64,000 nt of DNA from Phyto melanocephala (lineage: Eukaryota > Arthropoda > Insecta > Diptera > Rhinophoridae). The stretch covers positions 71,603,626 to 71,667,625 of the forward strand of contig OW799237.1 of the NCBI GenBank assembly GCA_941918925.1, written 5' to 3'. A model generated the notes under the pieces. That model searched no databases. It had not been told where the DNA came from and was given only the letters and a program-made list of their open reading frames with translations. The position numbers were made by a program, and so were the translations under genes. Positions 20,399 to 33,035 of this stretch are shown here, piece after piece. Within the stretch, counting starts at the first letter, position 1, and every line of letters starts with the position of its first letter.

Positions 20399-20499
20399 CT
20401 AAAAAAAAATATGAGAAATGTGTTTTTTTTATTTATTTTTTGAAGCCTAACCTCAAGTGTCTTTTAGTTCCATTTTTTTTACTTTATTTTGTGACCCTT

Positions 20500-22178
20500 T
20501 TTATACCCTTCACACAGTGAAAAAGGGTATATATTGGTTTGTCATTCCGTGTGAAATTTCTACAATTTTCATTTCCGACCCCATAAAGTATATATTTTCT
20601 GAAAGCTTATGAATAGGGGAGTTGATTAAGCCCTGTCAGTCTGTCAGTCTGTCCGTCTGACCGTCTGTCCGTGTGTATGTTGAAATCAACTTTTTGAAGC
20701 CCCCCGACATAGGTTGGTCCCCGGTAAGGTACATATCTCAGTTGTTTATGTACCGATATTTCTAATTTTCAATACCGATCTACTCCCGAATATTTCTGAT
20801 ATTTTAATACCACACCTGGGTCCAAGTGATGTCGGGATATTGTTTCAGACGCCATTTTGGATTTCACACTTTTTTAATAGTCGAAGGTCCTTGTATTTGA
20901 TACTAATATTGTGGGGGTTAAAGGAGACAAGCGGTAACTACTATATTATTCTCATATATTTGCCATTTATCTAGGACGCCATCTTGGGTTTTTTATTTTC
21001 AAGCCCTTTCATTTGATCCCCATAATGGCTGTCTCGGTTGTACAGAAACTGAAGAATATCGATTTCCGGTTATGAATTTTAGAAAAAAAAAACAAAGAAA
21101 CAGTTGTACTTTGGTGCTTATATCTCAGTTGATTTCAAACCAATTTGTTAGTTTTTCTAATAAATAATTTCTGAGATTACGGCTCATAATTTAGTGTCTT
21201 AAGAGTGTTCAAAAATTATTTAAAAGTTTGAAAAATGTTGATATATTTAAATATATATATTATTCTTCCAAAATCTTAATTCATATATCGGATGTCCCAA
21301 TTAGAACGCAGTTTTTAAATTTGGCGCCATTCAAAGTGTCATTGTTTGACATTTGAACAATTGTTATTGTTTGCTAGTAGAAGGTACGAGGTTAGTAAAA
21401 ATGGAGCGCTACACAAATGAACAACGCATTCTCATTGTGAAATTGTTTTACCAAAATGGTGAAAGTTTTGCGGCTACAGTTCGCAAATTGCGATCATCCC
21501 ATTTCCATCTTGATGGCTTCGTCAATAGGCAGAATTGTCGCATTTGGGGTGAGGAAAATCCTCGAGTGATGCACGAGAAGCAAATGCATCCTCAACGTGT
21601 CACTGTGTGGTGTGGTTTTTGGGCTGGAGGAATAATTGGACCTTTTTTTATGAAAAAGAGGCAGGTCAAGCGCAAACAGTCAAGGGTGTTCGGTATCGTG
21701 AAATGATAACCAGTTTTTTCTTGCCTAAAATTGAAGAAATGAATGTGGAGGGCATGTGGTTTCAACAAAATGGCGCCACATGTCATACAGCCAGAGAAAC
21801 AATTCAATTGCTGCATTAGTCATTTCCCGGTCGTGTTATTTCGCGTTTTGAAGACCAGATCGTGTGATTTAACACCTTTAGACTTTTTTTCTTTCGGGTT
21901 TTTTGAAGTCGATGGTTAACGCGAATAAGCCGACGACGACTCAATCCTTCAAAGAGGAAATTGGACGCTGCAATAATGATATACCGCAGCATTTATGCAA
22001 AAAGGTCATTGAAAATTTCATTAAAAGATCGCGTGTGTGCCAGCAAAGCCGCGGCGGCCATCTGCACGATATATTGTTCCATACATAACCTCATTCTGTC
22101 TACTTTACGATATAATAAAGTTTCACGATTTTTTTATACCCTTCAGACAGTGAAAAAGGGTATATAATATAGCGCTCT
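20500..22178 (+). repeat. Family B repeat copy 2, interrupted by a transposon
   Basis: It starts TTTTATACCCTTCACACAG and continues with the 'gaccccataaagtatatatt' and 'gtcagtctgtccgtc' blocks typical of family B. It ends with a second TATACCCTTCAGACAGTG block and AGCGCTCTTACTT. A decayed mariner-like element occupies about 21290-22135. No host gene. Confidence 0.6.
21290..22135 (+). pseudogene. Tc1/mariner-superfamily transposase relic
   Basis: The ATG at 21401 begins MERYTNEQRILIVKLFYQNG (helix-turn-helix N-terminus). The frame then jumps by deletion to HPQRVTVWCGFWAGGI, shifts, and gives MWFQQNGATCHTARETI, where the second catalytic Asp is Asn. Stops follow, and the C-terminal GGHLHDILFHT is at 22050-22088. 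It lacks the segment holding the first catalytic Asp and is inactive. TIRs were not defined. Confidence 0.7.
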
Positions 22179-22241
22179 TACTTTTTTGTCTTAGAGTATA
22201 TATCGGGGATATTCTGCGCTTACATCGTTTTCATCACGTCT

Positions 22242-22560
22242 TGTTTTGATTCGGCTACCAACACTAAAAAATCGACGAACATATCTTTACGTTTCATTTC
22301 TCGTAAATCTTTTAAATGGAAATATATCATCCGATTTTCTTCTAAGTAAGATATCACTGAATGTTCCTCAACGCACACTACGTTTTAATAACCCACTTTA
22401 TGTTAAAACTTTTAAATCAAACTACGAAACGGCAGATCCGTTTAGGAAACTATGTTTTAATTTTAATGAAATGTTTAACTCTATAGATTTCTCTCTAAAT
22501 GTAAATATTATTAAACGTAACATTATTATTAATGTTACCTAATTGTCTGTATACAAAAAA
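22242..22560 (+). mobile_element. 3' fragment of Jockey/CR1-type LINE
   Basis: RLPTLKNRRTYLYVSFLV, then SDFLLSKISLNVPQRTLR, closely resembles the C-terminal part of the LINE at 29.4-32.7 kb (KLPTLKSRR, SEFLLSKISFNVP). It is a 5'-truncated copy of the same family. Confidence 0.7.
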
Positions 22561-23280
22561 TAAATTGATAAATATTTATAATAACACTGCTCTGCAGCAA
22601 AATCCTCCATTTAATAAAATTATGTGGACTATATGGATTTTGACGCGCTGAACTCAAATCCTTTGTCGGTTTTTTCCATCAGATCGGGATTTTTTTTATG
22701 GGCGTGGCAAATTTTTCCCCCTAAATTAGTCAGGTACGGAGACTTATTTCCTCCTAACTCGAGAACCAGTCATTCGATGAAACATGAAACACCAAAAAAT
22801 GTGTAACAAAATTTTATTTATTTTAGTGGAATAAAATTTGTCTCTATCTCTTATCGTTTTGGAGTTATTTAGAAATTAATGGAGAAAAAAAATTTTTCGT
22901 GCAAAATTCGTAATATTTTTCAATTTAAAAATGGAATTAAAAAAAATGTAAGGCAAATATTCAACATTTTAAACTTTTTTCTGAGAGCTACTTATCTTGG
23001 AAATAAAAAAAGTCATAAACCATAAAAAATCCGTTAAAAAATGTGTGTGTGTCAATTTACCGCAGGTACCCAATATTGACCAAATATGTGTAATGCAGCT
23101 AACAACGTCAGAGTGGGCGCACTAAAGCGCCTTGTAGCATCAATGAATGGCAACTTTTTACTTCTATCTATTTTCGTACAACAAAAACAAATACAAGCAA
23201 AAAAATTTGCCAGAGTTGTAGGGCGCTTGTAGCAGGAATTTTTCGTCATAAAGAGTTTTAAATCATAACGCTATAAAATT
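22560..23280. other. No recognisable gene
   Basis: AT-rich DNA. Open frames are short and lack features. A stretch at 22624-22690 resembles 35310-35385 in reverse ('tggactatatggattttgacgc' type), so part is probably repeat-derived. Confidence 0.4.
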
Positions 23281-23289
23281 TTTATTCTA

Positions 23290-23377
23290 AATATGTATAC
23301 ATATTTATATGTACATGTATGTGTGGGTACATGTATATGTAAGTGTATATATAGTTGTATATGTACATATATGTATG

Positions 23378-23408
<31 letters not shown>

Positions 23409-23650
23409 ATGTACATAGGCATGCACGTGTATATGTGTATATATGTATATACATGAATATGTGTATATGTATGTGTATATATATGCATGTATATGTATGT
23501 GTATATATATGCATGTATATGTATGTGTATATATATATATAATTGTATATGGATGTGTATTTATACATGTATATGAATATGTACATGTAAGTGTTTATAT
23601 GTATATATGCTTGTACGTATATGTACATGCACATGTATATGTACGTATTA
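23290..23650. repeat. (TATG/TGTA)n microsatellite, about 360 bp
   Basis: Imperfect alternation of TATA, TGTA and TATG words on both strands. The long open frames here are Tyr/Ile/Met low-complexity artefacts. Confidence 0.9.
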
Positions 23651-24868
23651 TCAGGTATTTAAATTTTCCCAGACTAAAGAATATAAATAGAATGAGATTT
23701 AGAAACTTAAGCATAATGATTTCATGTCAGCGATATATCAATGATGTTAACTTTTGAGGTAATGCAGTGCTACGGTGCATGAAAAATATAGTAACGAGGC
23801 GATAAGTATAGTTTTCGTATACGGGAACATTATACTTCTATGTCAAAATAGGAGATTCATTAGTATTTGTGACAATGCTGAAAAATCGTCTTATTTCCAA
23901 CAAAGGCTAGGTATAAAAGCCTGAAATTTTCAAGAATTTTTCATTTTTGGTAGACACATGATCAGTTATAGACAACCTTGTTAAAGTAACAAAATATCTT
24001 TTTAAACGACGCTTAAAGTACAGCAATAATTTGAACTTACAAGAACCCATAATCTTGTACAAAAGGTTAATATATCCTGACCGAGAAAATAGAAAAAATA
24101 CCATTTCTCAAACTGTTCTTATGTTTCTTAAAGGTGACCAGGAATTTAGGCTATTCACACATAACCTCGATATATTTATATTTAATAGCAACAAAGGAAA
24201 ATAACACCTTGTACGTAGGTGTAGCCGTGATAGGAAAATACCGGCCTATTCAAAATTTCAATTCCGTATTGTGAATCTTTGAAGTTATTTTGCTCCATAA
24301 ATAAAAAGGTAACTTCAGATGTCCTTAACAAAAGGCTTCAAAAAAATACCACATTTAATCACAAAAAGCAAAACTAATTGTTACTTTGTTTGCTTCAAAT
24401 TAACACGAATTTTAAACCAAGGCAATATTGCGAACAGCGATTAAAATTTAAAGGCCACATAAATTTACTAGGAAAGATCTAGTTTATCATTTGATTAAAC
24501 TGCCACCAGTTCATCCATCCAAGTTTTTTTCTGTGAAGTGATTAGTAGTGTATTAATAATCTCAAGTGCTAAGTAAAAAGAAAAACAAAATAATAATACC
24601 CTCGAAATCTTAATTAGAACTAAAATATAGTCAACATTTGTAAATATTTAGAAAAGAACAACTTACCCTAGTGTTATGCCCAAAATAATTATAATATCAA
24701 TAATTTAATACTGATAAGTTTGATACAGTAACTTATTAAAATTTAAAGTTTATATTCCCTCGATTTTTTTTAATTAATTGCAAAAAGAAAAAAAATGTAG
24801 TCATTTACTTATTAAAACTGGCAAGCGGTAATTTATTAAAATGTGCAAACACAAGAAAATAAGATAAA
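23650..24868. other. No recognisable feature
   Basis: AT-rich spacer between the microsatellite and a family A repeat. Nothing was recognised on either strand. Confidence 0.4.
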
Positions 24869-27016
24869 AAACAAGTAAGAGCACTATATTCGGCTATGCC
24901 GAATCTTTTATACCCACCACCAATTTTTATTATTTATTATTTTGTTAATCATTATGGAATAATCTCTTTATAATAAAATATGTATCACTTTCTTTGTAGA
25001 AGGTGGTTAAATTTTAAGGGCCTCTATTGAAGGTGAACTACACCTAGTTTTTAAATTTGTTTTCTGCATTTCTTTTGATATTTCTCAATCTCAAACTTAT
25101 TCTATTTGATCCGTGGAAATATACGCAAATGAGCAACGCTTTAAAGTTATTCAGGTTTTTTATAAAAATGGGCGTTCAAATCAAAATGCATTTTGTGCAC
25201 TTCGTAATTCTTTTGATCAACATAATCGTTCAAATTAGTCCACAATCGGGAGAATTGTAACAAATATTTAAATTTCTGCGAAACAGGTCTGCAAAAAATG
25301 TTAGAAAATCTGTGAATGCCTTCTTAGTGCGTTGAATGGGAACCACTGATAATCTTTGCGATAGAGTGGCAAAAGAGCAGTCAACCTCGACTCATCATCA
25401 TGCCCAACAATTGAGCATCAACATTGTTATTGAAAATTTGGACCATCAGATAGAGGAGTGGTGCCAAGGATTTGGGGTGGGGTGCTCATTTGTTTGATAT
25501 TTTGTTAAATACATAATTGAACCATACAAATATTATAATTACAAAAAGAAATAATAATAATATCCTGAATAATTTGTGTTTTATTTAAATTCAACATCGG
25601 TCCTTAAAATTTAACCACCCTTTATAACTTCGATATGCTACCAAAATGCTTTTGTAAATGTAGTCTTTCAATGAAAGTGGGCGTTAAAGTAGGAGTGTCA
25701 ATAAAGTTTCAGCTAATAAATACAACTTAGAAATTTCAATATAGTCCTTTATTTTCCCAAAAACTTTGTCAATAGAGAAATTACATGAATTTAAGATAAA
25801 CCGTTATATGGGAGGTAGGCGTTAAAGTGGGCGTGTCACCTAAACTTTTTGGCACAACAATTACATTGATTAGAAGAATATATGTAGCAAATTTTAACAT
25901 CATACTTATAATTTTGGCGGTTTTATGAGCTTTTAAATTTCATTAACGGTAGATAACGTGAAAAGTGGGCGATATAGTAGGCGTGTCAAAGTTGTTTTTG
26001 CGAATGACTACAACTTATGTGTTTCAATTTAGCCCTTTATTATTCCAAAATCTTTATTAATAGAGAAATTATTTGAATTGTAGGTAAAACGTTATATGGG
26101 AGGTGGGCGTAAAAGTGGGCGTGGCACCTTAATTTTCTGGCACAGTTATGACACTGCCTAGGGGGATATACGTAGCAAATTTTATCATCATACCTCTACT
26201 TTTGGCGGTTTTATGAGCTTTTAAATTACATTAACGGTAGATAACGTGAAAAGTGGGCGTTATAGTAGGCGTGTCAAAGTTATTTTTGCGAATCAGTACA
26301 ACCTAGGTGTTTCAATATAGCCCTTTATTATTCCAAAATCTTTATTAATAGAGAAATTATATGAATTTTAGTTAAAACGTTATATGGGAGGTGGGCGTGG
26401 CACATTGATTTTCCGTAACGAAAAAGCCACTCACCAAAAAGCAGAGTGTGCAAAATTTCAGAGTCGTACATTCGATTTTGTTGCTTTTATGACGTTTTTG
26501 TTTTTAAATATACCGAAAAATACACTGTGCGGTATAAATTTTCGTACATTTTGATCGATAACTCCTCTCCTAATGCATAGATTTAGACAATTTTCGGGGA
26601 AAAATATTGTTTTTACTCAGGAAATATATATTCGAAGTTTCATGAGTCTACGTTAATGTGTTTGGACACAATTCCATTTTATTTTTCCATTACATTTTAT
26701 ATTTTTTCGACCTACTCTTGCTTTTCGAGCTATAACTCTCTTCCTAATATTCCGACTTAGCCCATTTTCAATACCAAACAAACCTTGTCTATAGGAAAGA
26801 TTCTGGCAAAATTTGAGCCCCCTAGCTTTTTCGGTGCGACCTCTATCGTGCTTTCAACAGACGGACAGACGGACGGACATAGCTAGATCGTCTTCAAATC
26901 AAACCCTGATTCAGAATATATATACTTTATGGGGTCTAAAATGGATATTTCGATGTGTTACAAACGGAATGACAAAATGAATATACCCCCACCATTTTTT
27001 TGGTGGCGGGTATAAA
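24869..27016 (+). repeat. Family A repeat copy 2
   Basis: A near-complete copy: AACAAGTAAGAGCACTATAT, TTCGGCTATGCCGAA, TTTTATACCCACCACC at the left; TTTTTTTGGTGGCGGGTATA at the right. The interior holds about 288-bp tandem units with GGAGGTGGGCGT and a mariner-derived MITE at about 24999-25624. The conserved right part contains 'gacggacggacatagctaga'. No open frame spans it. Confidence 0.75.
24999..25624. mobile_element. Mariner-derived MITE inside family A
   Basis: The ends AGGTGGTTAAATTTTAAGGG and its complement TTTAACCACCC are flanked by TA. Uninterrupted family A copies (for example 7105) read straight across the site. The internal sequence corresponds to the transposase-bearing copy at 46938-48198 with deletions. 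Confidence 0.75.
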
Positions 27017-27164
27017 AATTACCAACAAAGAATAAATGTTTGCATCGTGTCCCTATATTTTGTATTTTATTTTTTTGTATTAAACTAATATTTTTAAGTT
27101 TTACTCAGGCTTGAGTTTAATTAGAATTTTCTTTTTCTAAAAAAAATAAATGTGATAATAAACA

Positions 27165-27262
27165 AATAAGAGTGCTATATTCGGCAGTGGCGAATCTTAT
27201 ATACCCTAACGTGTAGTTATGCAATAACAATTGCTTACACTCATTGTGAAGGGTATAAAAAA
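27165..27262. repeat. Short family B terminal remnant
   Basis: It contains GAGTGCTATATTCGGCAGTG, then CGAATCTTATATACCC, 'gtgtagttatgcaataacaattg' and GTGAAGGGTATAAAA. These are the two family B ends brought together. Confidence 0.5.
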
Positions 27263-27908
27263 TAACTTTCCAGATTATTCTTTTTATCATCACAATTAAA
27301 TCTACATATATTTGTATACATACATATACATATGTATAATATAATTGCCGCAAAGAAAAAAAGGTATTGACAAATTTATTTGACATATACAAATTTATAA
27401 AGAAATATTCATACGACTCAGCGTACAAAAAAAGGACATAGTTTAAAAGTCACATTTACTTTTACTATTTATTTTTGTAAAGTCCTTAGTGTACTTTGTA
27501 TTTTTGGTTTCTTGAAAGACATGAACAAGCGATTAAAGAAAAATACTTAATTGAACTGAACTTAATTAAACAGTTATTATGTGTATACGTGCACAACTTG
27601 ACTGTTTGAATAAAACTAATAGTTTGCATTTGATTAGTGTAAAATTTTGCTCACTTGATCAGGTCAATTTCTGGTGCTGATACTTGTAACACTATCAACA
27701 TTAAATTACATATTATGATCTTTTAAAGAGCAATAAGTTTTTTATGGAACGGTATTCATTAATCCATTCGTATGTTATCAAGTGTAATCGAGAAATAAGT
27801 GGAAACTTTAAATATATATTAATGATAATAAGTGTACTTCACTTTTTAGTAATAAAAATTTAAAAACAAAACAAACGTTAACAATTAAAACTAAAACAAT
27901 AATTAAGT

Positions 27909-28234
27909 AGATCACAAAACATTATTAGATCCACAAAGGTTTCTCTTTCAAAAATAAAGAAACAATTATTTCAGCTGTTTTTCAATGCAGATTTCCCTAA
28001 GACTAATATAAAAAACAATTGTCTTATGCACGAGCTAATAAACTGTACATTTTAACAATACACAATAATAATTTATAAAAAAAAGCACTGACAACATCTA
28101 CGACAATCCTTTCAAAACAGCAAGAAACTTTGGTATAAATACAGCACCTTTTCAGCCCAACAAAATTACTTTAAACTATTATTCTGCAACCATCGAATGT
28201 TTTAATTGTAGTTTTTAGTGAAGTTTTTTTAAAA
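27909..28234 (+). promoter_or_regulatory. D3 promoter blocks
   Basis: Distal AGATCACAAAACATTATT (27910-27942). kB-like GCAGATTTCCC (27987-27997). Middle AACAATTGTCTTATGCACG (28014-28042). Proximal CGACAATCCTTTC, CAGCAAGAAACTTTGG and TATAAATA (28097-28142). Same spacing as D2. Confidence 0.7.
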
Positions 28235-29044
28235 ATGAAATTTCTTTGCATATTATTGCCACTACTTAGAATGGTTGTTGTTGGCCTAGTGAAAGCCGAA
28301 AACTTGGAAAATGCTAACGTTATCGACAATGCTGACTCTACTGTAACTATCGCCAACGATGTTGTCGTAGGTGATGATCCTGTTTCTGCTGAGGTCGGAA
28401 GAAAAGAATGTGTTCAAAAAGCCTTAGAAAAAAACTTTGGTTTAAACGGTGTTAATCGATACATCTGCAGTTCAACGTTTGTTTCTTTCACACAAAATCA
28501 CTTACGTTGTGCTTTTCTTTGTAGAAGGTACGAGTACAAGACTGGTTTCTGTACTTTCAAAAGCATTTGTACGTGTCGAGATCCCATAAATAACGAAATT
28601 AACGCTAATGAATTTGTCATTTCTGATGAGACTGATTCCACTGAGAGCCGCAGTGTAGAACTTGCTGAGCGACATTATTGCAGCTCAGCATTTCCTCCCT
28701 TCAGACAAAATCATATTCGCTGTGATTTTATTTGTAAAAGTAATAAATATAGAACAGGTTTTTGTAATTTCAAGGGCATATGTTTGTGTCGTGATCCTAT
28801 AAGCAGCAATAGTAATTCCAGCGTTTTAATCGTAACTGAAGGCACGAATTCTGCAGAGGTTAAACATGAAGAACCAGTCAAAATTGCCTTTAAAGAGTTA
28901 TACGGTTTGGCAGATATTTGCACCAAAGTGCTAAAGTTTAATCTTTTTGCTCTGAATGGTTTAAAGTGTGATGTTCAATGTGTAAAGAATAGCTTTAAGT
29001 ACGGTTATTGTACATTCGAAGGCGTTTGTATGTGCCATAAGTAG
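28235..29044 (+). CDS. D3: secreted three-domain defensin-like protein
   Basis: 269 aa, the closest paralogue of D2, with the same signal peptide (one change, LRMVVVGLVKA). Domains lie at C78-C114, C149-C185 and C229-C267. The furin-type motif of D1/D4 is reduced to GRKE (55-58), and a lone extra cysteine follows (C59), giving an odd cysteine count outside the signal peptide. Domain 1 tolerates charge changes (GRYKYK to RRYEYK). Domains 2 and 3 differ from D2 mainly on surface positions, while every domain cysteine and the GFC/GYC cores are kept. The reading frame is intact, so selection is likely. The D2/D3 duplication looks recent. Confidence 0.87.
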   Translation: MKFLCILLPLLRMVVVGLVKAENLENANVIDNADSTVTIANDVVVGDDPVSAEVGRKECVQKALEKNFGLNGVNRYICSSTFVSFTQNHLRCAFLCRRYEYKTGFCTFKSICTCRDPINNEINANEFVISDETDSTESRSVELAERHYCSSAFPPFRQNHIRCDFICKSNKYRTGFCNFKGICLCRDPISSNSNSSVLIVTEGTNSAEVKHEEPVKIAFKELYGLADICTKVLKFNLFALNGLKCDVQCVKNSFKYGYCTFEGVCMCHK

Positions 29045-29369
29045 GGTTAAAAATTTTGTGCGTTTGAAATCGTGTTTTATGTAAAAAATTAATAATGTTT
29101 CATAAAGCGAAAAATATATATTAAAAATATAAGATATGTGTTTTAATTTTATTTCCTGAATCCTGGGGTCAAGTATCTCTAAGTTTCTAATTTATGTTGA
29201 TTTTGTTTAGTGACAGTGTCGACAAAGCGACTACTTTTTTCACTTTGCGCTTTGATGTCTAAAGGATTTTCCTCTTTAATAAGACATCTAATTTTAAGAA
29301 AGTTTATGAAATTGTTTGAAATAAGTATATTATATATATCCTTATATTAATTTGCCAATACAAATGTTA

Positions 29370-32300
29370 TTAGAAAAATATATTTTACGTATTGTTACGT
29401 TTACACTATTTACACTTAAAGTAATTTCTCCAAAGAAAACAATTTTTGCTGCTCGTTTTTCATCTGATACTACTTCTAACGCTGTTGCTGACTACATTAA
29501 ATTAAAGCTTGGATACGATTGTGAATTATCTGTTTTTAAATTCAACTATTCGGAAAAATGGAGTAAATCTTCTTTTAAAATCATCGTACCAGAGGAATAT
29601 TTTAATATTATTGTCAATCCTGAGTTTTGGCCACCCAATGCTATAATACGCGAATATGAATATAGAAATGCTTCTCGTTCTGATATCGTTTATTTACCTA
29701 CTCAAAATAATAATATAAAATAATAATAATTTTTCTACCGATAATCTTATTAATATTGTTTACCAAAATGTCCGTGGCCTTAATACGAAATTAACCACTC
29801 TTTATGCAAATAGTTTTGATTTTTCATACCACATCATTGTCTTTACTGAAACCTGGTTAAACGATAAGAATTGTATTAATAACAACGAAATATTATCTTC
29901 AAAATACCAAATATTCAGACATGATCGATCACATAAGTTGGGTGGAGGTGTGCTCATTGCCGCACATAACAATTTTCGTTGTGAGGAAATCAATGTTATA
30001 CTTAACGATGACATCGAATTTGTCGCTGTAAAAATTCGACTGAGAAATATAAATTTATATATTACGTGCTCATACATTCCTCCAAACTCTTCTCTGGATA
30101 TATACAATAATCACATCTTTGCCATTGAATTTGTTTTGCAACAATCTATTCCATCTGATTTATTTATTGTTTTGGGAGATTTTAACCTACCTAACATAAG
30201 TATCGTGGAATAAATCTTCAGAAATAAACTATCTAATTCCTACAGTTTCAAATGAATTTATTCACTCACTCACAAGCTATGGACTTTTTCAAATTAACTA
30301 TGAAAACAATATTAATGGAAAACTTCTTGATCTTGCATTTGTCAACCAGCCGATGGATATATTTTTGCATAAAACACTTCCCGTTACTTACCCTGAAGAT
30401 CGTTATCATCCTACATTAAAATTGGAAATATTTAATTTATTAAGCTTACCTGTTTTACTTCCTAATAAAATTAAACCCCATAAAGTTTTTTGCTTCTCTC
30501 GTGCAAACTATCAGAGGCTTAACTCTTTGCTATCAAACGTTAACTGGGATAGTATAATCTCTATCGATGATGTTGTTTCTCTCTTCTATTCAACACTACG
30601 CCGCTGCATTTCTGAAACTGTCCCAAAAATTACAATTAGAAATAACAATATTGGGCCGCCTTGGAATAATAAGTATCTCCGAACTATTAAAAACAGGAAA
30701 AACAAGTTATATAAGAAATACAACAGGACCGGATCATCTGTAGAATATACCAAATACTGTATTGCTCGTTCTTACTACAATTTGGCAAATAAATCTGCAT
30801 ACGACAACTATATAATCCGTATGAAGTCGAAAATGAGATCAAATCCTAAATCGTTTTATAAATTTGTGAACTCTAAACGGCGATCGTCCGTTAATCCTAA
30901 ATACTATAAATATGGATCAAATGACGCTGATGATGACGTTTCTATTTCCAATTTGTTTGCTGATTTTTTTCAACTACCTACTCTAAAAAAGTATATAATA
31001 ACATAACATCTTACCCATTTAATATACCTCAATCATCTGGTGTACAATTCTCTTTTATTACTTATAAAACGACTCCTTCAAATTTATTATCACTAAATAA
31101 TTCGTTTAACGCTGGTCCAGATGAAATACCAAATTGCGTTCTAAAAAAATGTGCAGAAAATTTATGTTACCCGCTTACTGCTATCTTTAACAAATCCATT
31201 AAATTAGGGTACGTACCATTGATTTGGAAAGTATCGTATATAATTCCGTTGTTTAAAAATGGAAGCAAAATTGAGATATCAAATTATCGTGGCATTGCTA
31301 AGCTGAGTGATATTCCCAAACTTTTTAAAAAAATTTTAACTGATAATTTATACTATCAAATTTCTTCGATTTTGTCACCGTGCCAACATGGTTTTTGTAA
31401 ACATCGCTCTACAACGACTAATATTTTGGAGCTAACTACTACAATAAATGATGGTTTTATAAATAATATGCAAACTGATGCTATCTACACAGATTTTAGT
31501 AAAGCTTTTGATAAGGTAAACCATGATCTCTTGCTTAACAAATTGTCATTAATGGGATTTACGGATATGACAATAAAATGGTTAAGATCATTCTTGTCTT
31601 TAAGAACTCAACAAGTTAAGTATGGAAGTGCAACGTCTAATGCTATCAAAGTTCCTTCTTGTGTTCCGCAAGGTAGCCACCTTGGTCCTATTTTATTTAC
31701 CTTATTCATAAATGATCTACCTTTAGTTATTCAGCACTCTAAAGTTTTGATGTATGCCGATGATGTCAAAATTTTTCGTTCTTCTAATAATCCCGAAGAT
31801 CAACTTTTCCTTCAATCTGATATTGGCAAATTGGTAAATTGGTGTGAAATCAACTTAATGGAGCTGAATATAAATAAAATGTAAGCATATGTCCTTTTCT
31901 CAGAATTAAGAAATTGGATTTATTTTATTGCATTAATGAGTGTAAACTTGATAAAGTTCTGAATTTTCTTGATCTTGGTATTTTGCTTGATCACCAATTA
32001 AATTTTCGTGACCATATTTCTTTAATTGTTAATAAAGCAAATGGTGTACTTGGATTTATGAAGAGGTGGTGCAAGGAATTTCTAGATCCTTATATTACGA
32101 AAGAATTATATTCATCGTTAGTTCGACCTATTCTAGAATATGGATCGATTATTTGGGATCCTTGCTATAATATTCATATTGATAGTATCGAGTCTGTACA
32201 AAAGAAGTTTTTAATATTTTGTCTTCGTGGCCTTGGATGGAATTCGTTTTTACTACCTTCATACGAAAGCAGACTCTGTCTTATAAAATTACCAACTTTA

Positions 32301-32690
32301 AAAAGTCGTCGTTCAATGCTGAGTTTTTCTTTTGTGCTGGGCCTAATTCAAGGCGATATCGACTCAGAATTCCTGCTAAGTAAAATATCTTTTAATGTTC
32401 CAACCAGACCAACTCGATATTTCCGTTTTATTAACTTTAAATACTATAGAACCAACTATGCTAATAATGATCCTCTTCGTCGTATATGTGAAAACTTTAA
32501 TAATTATTATCACCTTATTGGCCTTAATGAAAGAAAAGAAATTGTTTAAAGAAATATCATTTTATATTTAAATAGTTGAATTATTATAGAATATTATTTT
32601 ATATATAACCTTTATTTTGTTTTGTTATTTTACATACTTTAGTCTGTAAGGATTTATAATCTATAGACAATAAATTAAATAAAATAATTG
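29370..32690 (+). mobile_element. Jockey/CR1-type LINE, degenerate but nearly full coding span
   Basis: An ORF1 C-terminal part ends at 29723 (ARFSSDTTSNAVADYIK, then SFKIIVPEEYF and FWPPNAIIREYEY). ORF2 follows from about 29740: endonuclease (QNVRGLNTKL, FTETWLND, GGGVLIA, VLGDFNLP), then a frameshift near 30208 and LLDLAFVNQ. A second shift lies near 30990. The RT is AGPDEIPNCVLK, NYRGIAKLSDIPKLFKKIL, QHGFCKHRSTTTNI, IYTDFSKAFDKVNHDLL, VPQGSHLGPILF, MYADDVKIF. A stop and shift fall near 31880, then the C-terminus to 32549 (LVRPILEYGSIIWDP). RT motifs survive but at least three frame breaks make it dead. It starts about 330 bp after D3. A 3' fragment of the family is at 22242. Confidence 0.82.
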
Positions 32691-32699
32691 TTGGTTTAT

Positions 32700-33035
32700 T
32701 TCCTTTAAAAAATTTGAGATTCTTTTATTGCAAATAATAACACTTTAATTTTATGATATAAAATAGCAGAAACTTTATTTTTTTTTTAATAACACTTAAA
32801 TATTTCTTATACAGTACTCTATTTATTCTTTCACTTATTGTTATACACCTTTATTATCAAACTCACTTTGGCACACACTTGACAAGTTCTAATGTTATAC
32901 TAATTATGTGAGGTGGGCTTTTCGACTATTTATAGTAACATAGTGGTGGTCTGTAACATTCTACAATGTTCCCGCATTTATAAACTAGAACATTCCGGTA
33001 AACTACCAGCAGGCCATTACATTTACATATATTAC
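32700..33035 (-). other. Possible solo-LTR-like segment
   Basis: The minus strand holds, in order, TGTAATGGCCTGC, TAGTTTATAAATGCGGG (TATA-like), heat-shock-element-like GGAATGTTCTAG, a second TATAAATA and AATAAA/AATAAAAG further on. That is the order expected in an LTR promoter-polyA unit. No second LTR or coding region was seen, so the call is speculative. Confidence 0.25.

Larger units (their letters stand above)
18800..20490 (+). repeat. Segmental duplication unit containing D2
   Basis: Sequence from 'aagacataaacaagcga' through the D2 3' flank is collinear with 27500-29290 around D3, including non-coding stretches up to about 700 bp upstream. The 3' flanks of D2, D3 and D4 also share a 'cctgaag..tcaagtgtc' type segment. 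This shows duplication of gene plus flanks rather than retroposition. Confidence 0.8.
27500..29290 (+). repeat. Segmental duplication unit containing D3
   Basis: Collinear with 18800-20490 across the upstream region, gene and 3' flank. The most similar stretch runs from about 27775 to the ATG. Only small indels separate the two. Confidence 0.8.

Noticed and set aside
23282..23757. Several long overlapping open frames on both strands
   Set aside because: They are translations of a TATG/TGTA microsatellite (Tyr-Ile-Met-Cys repeats), not proteins.
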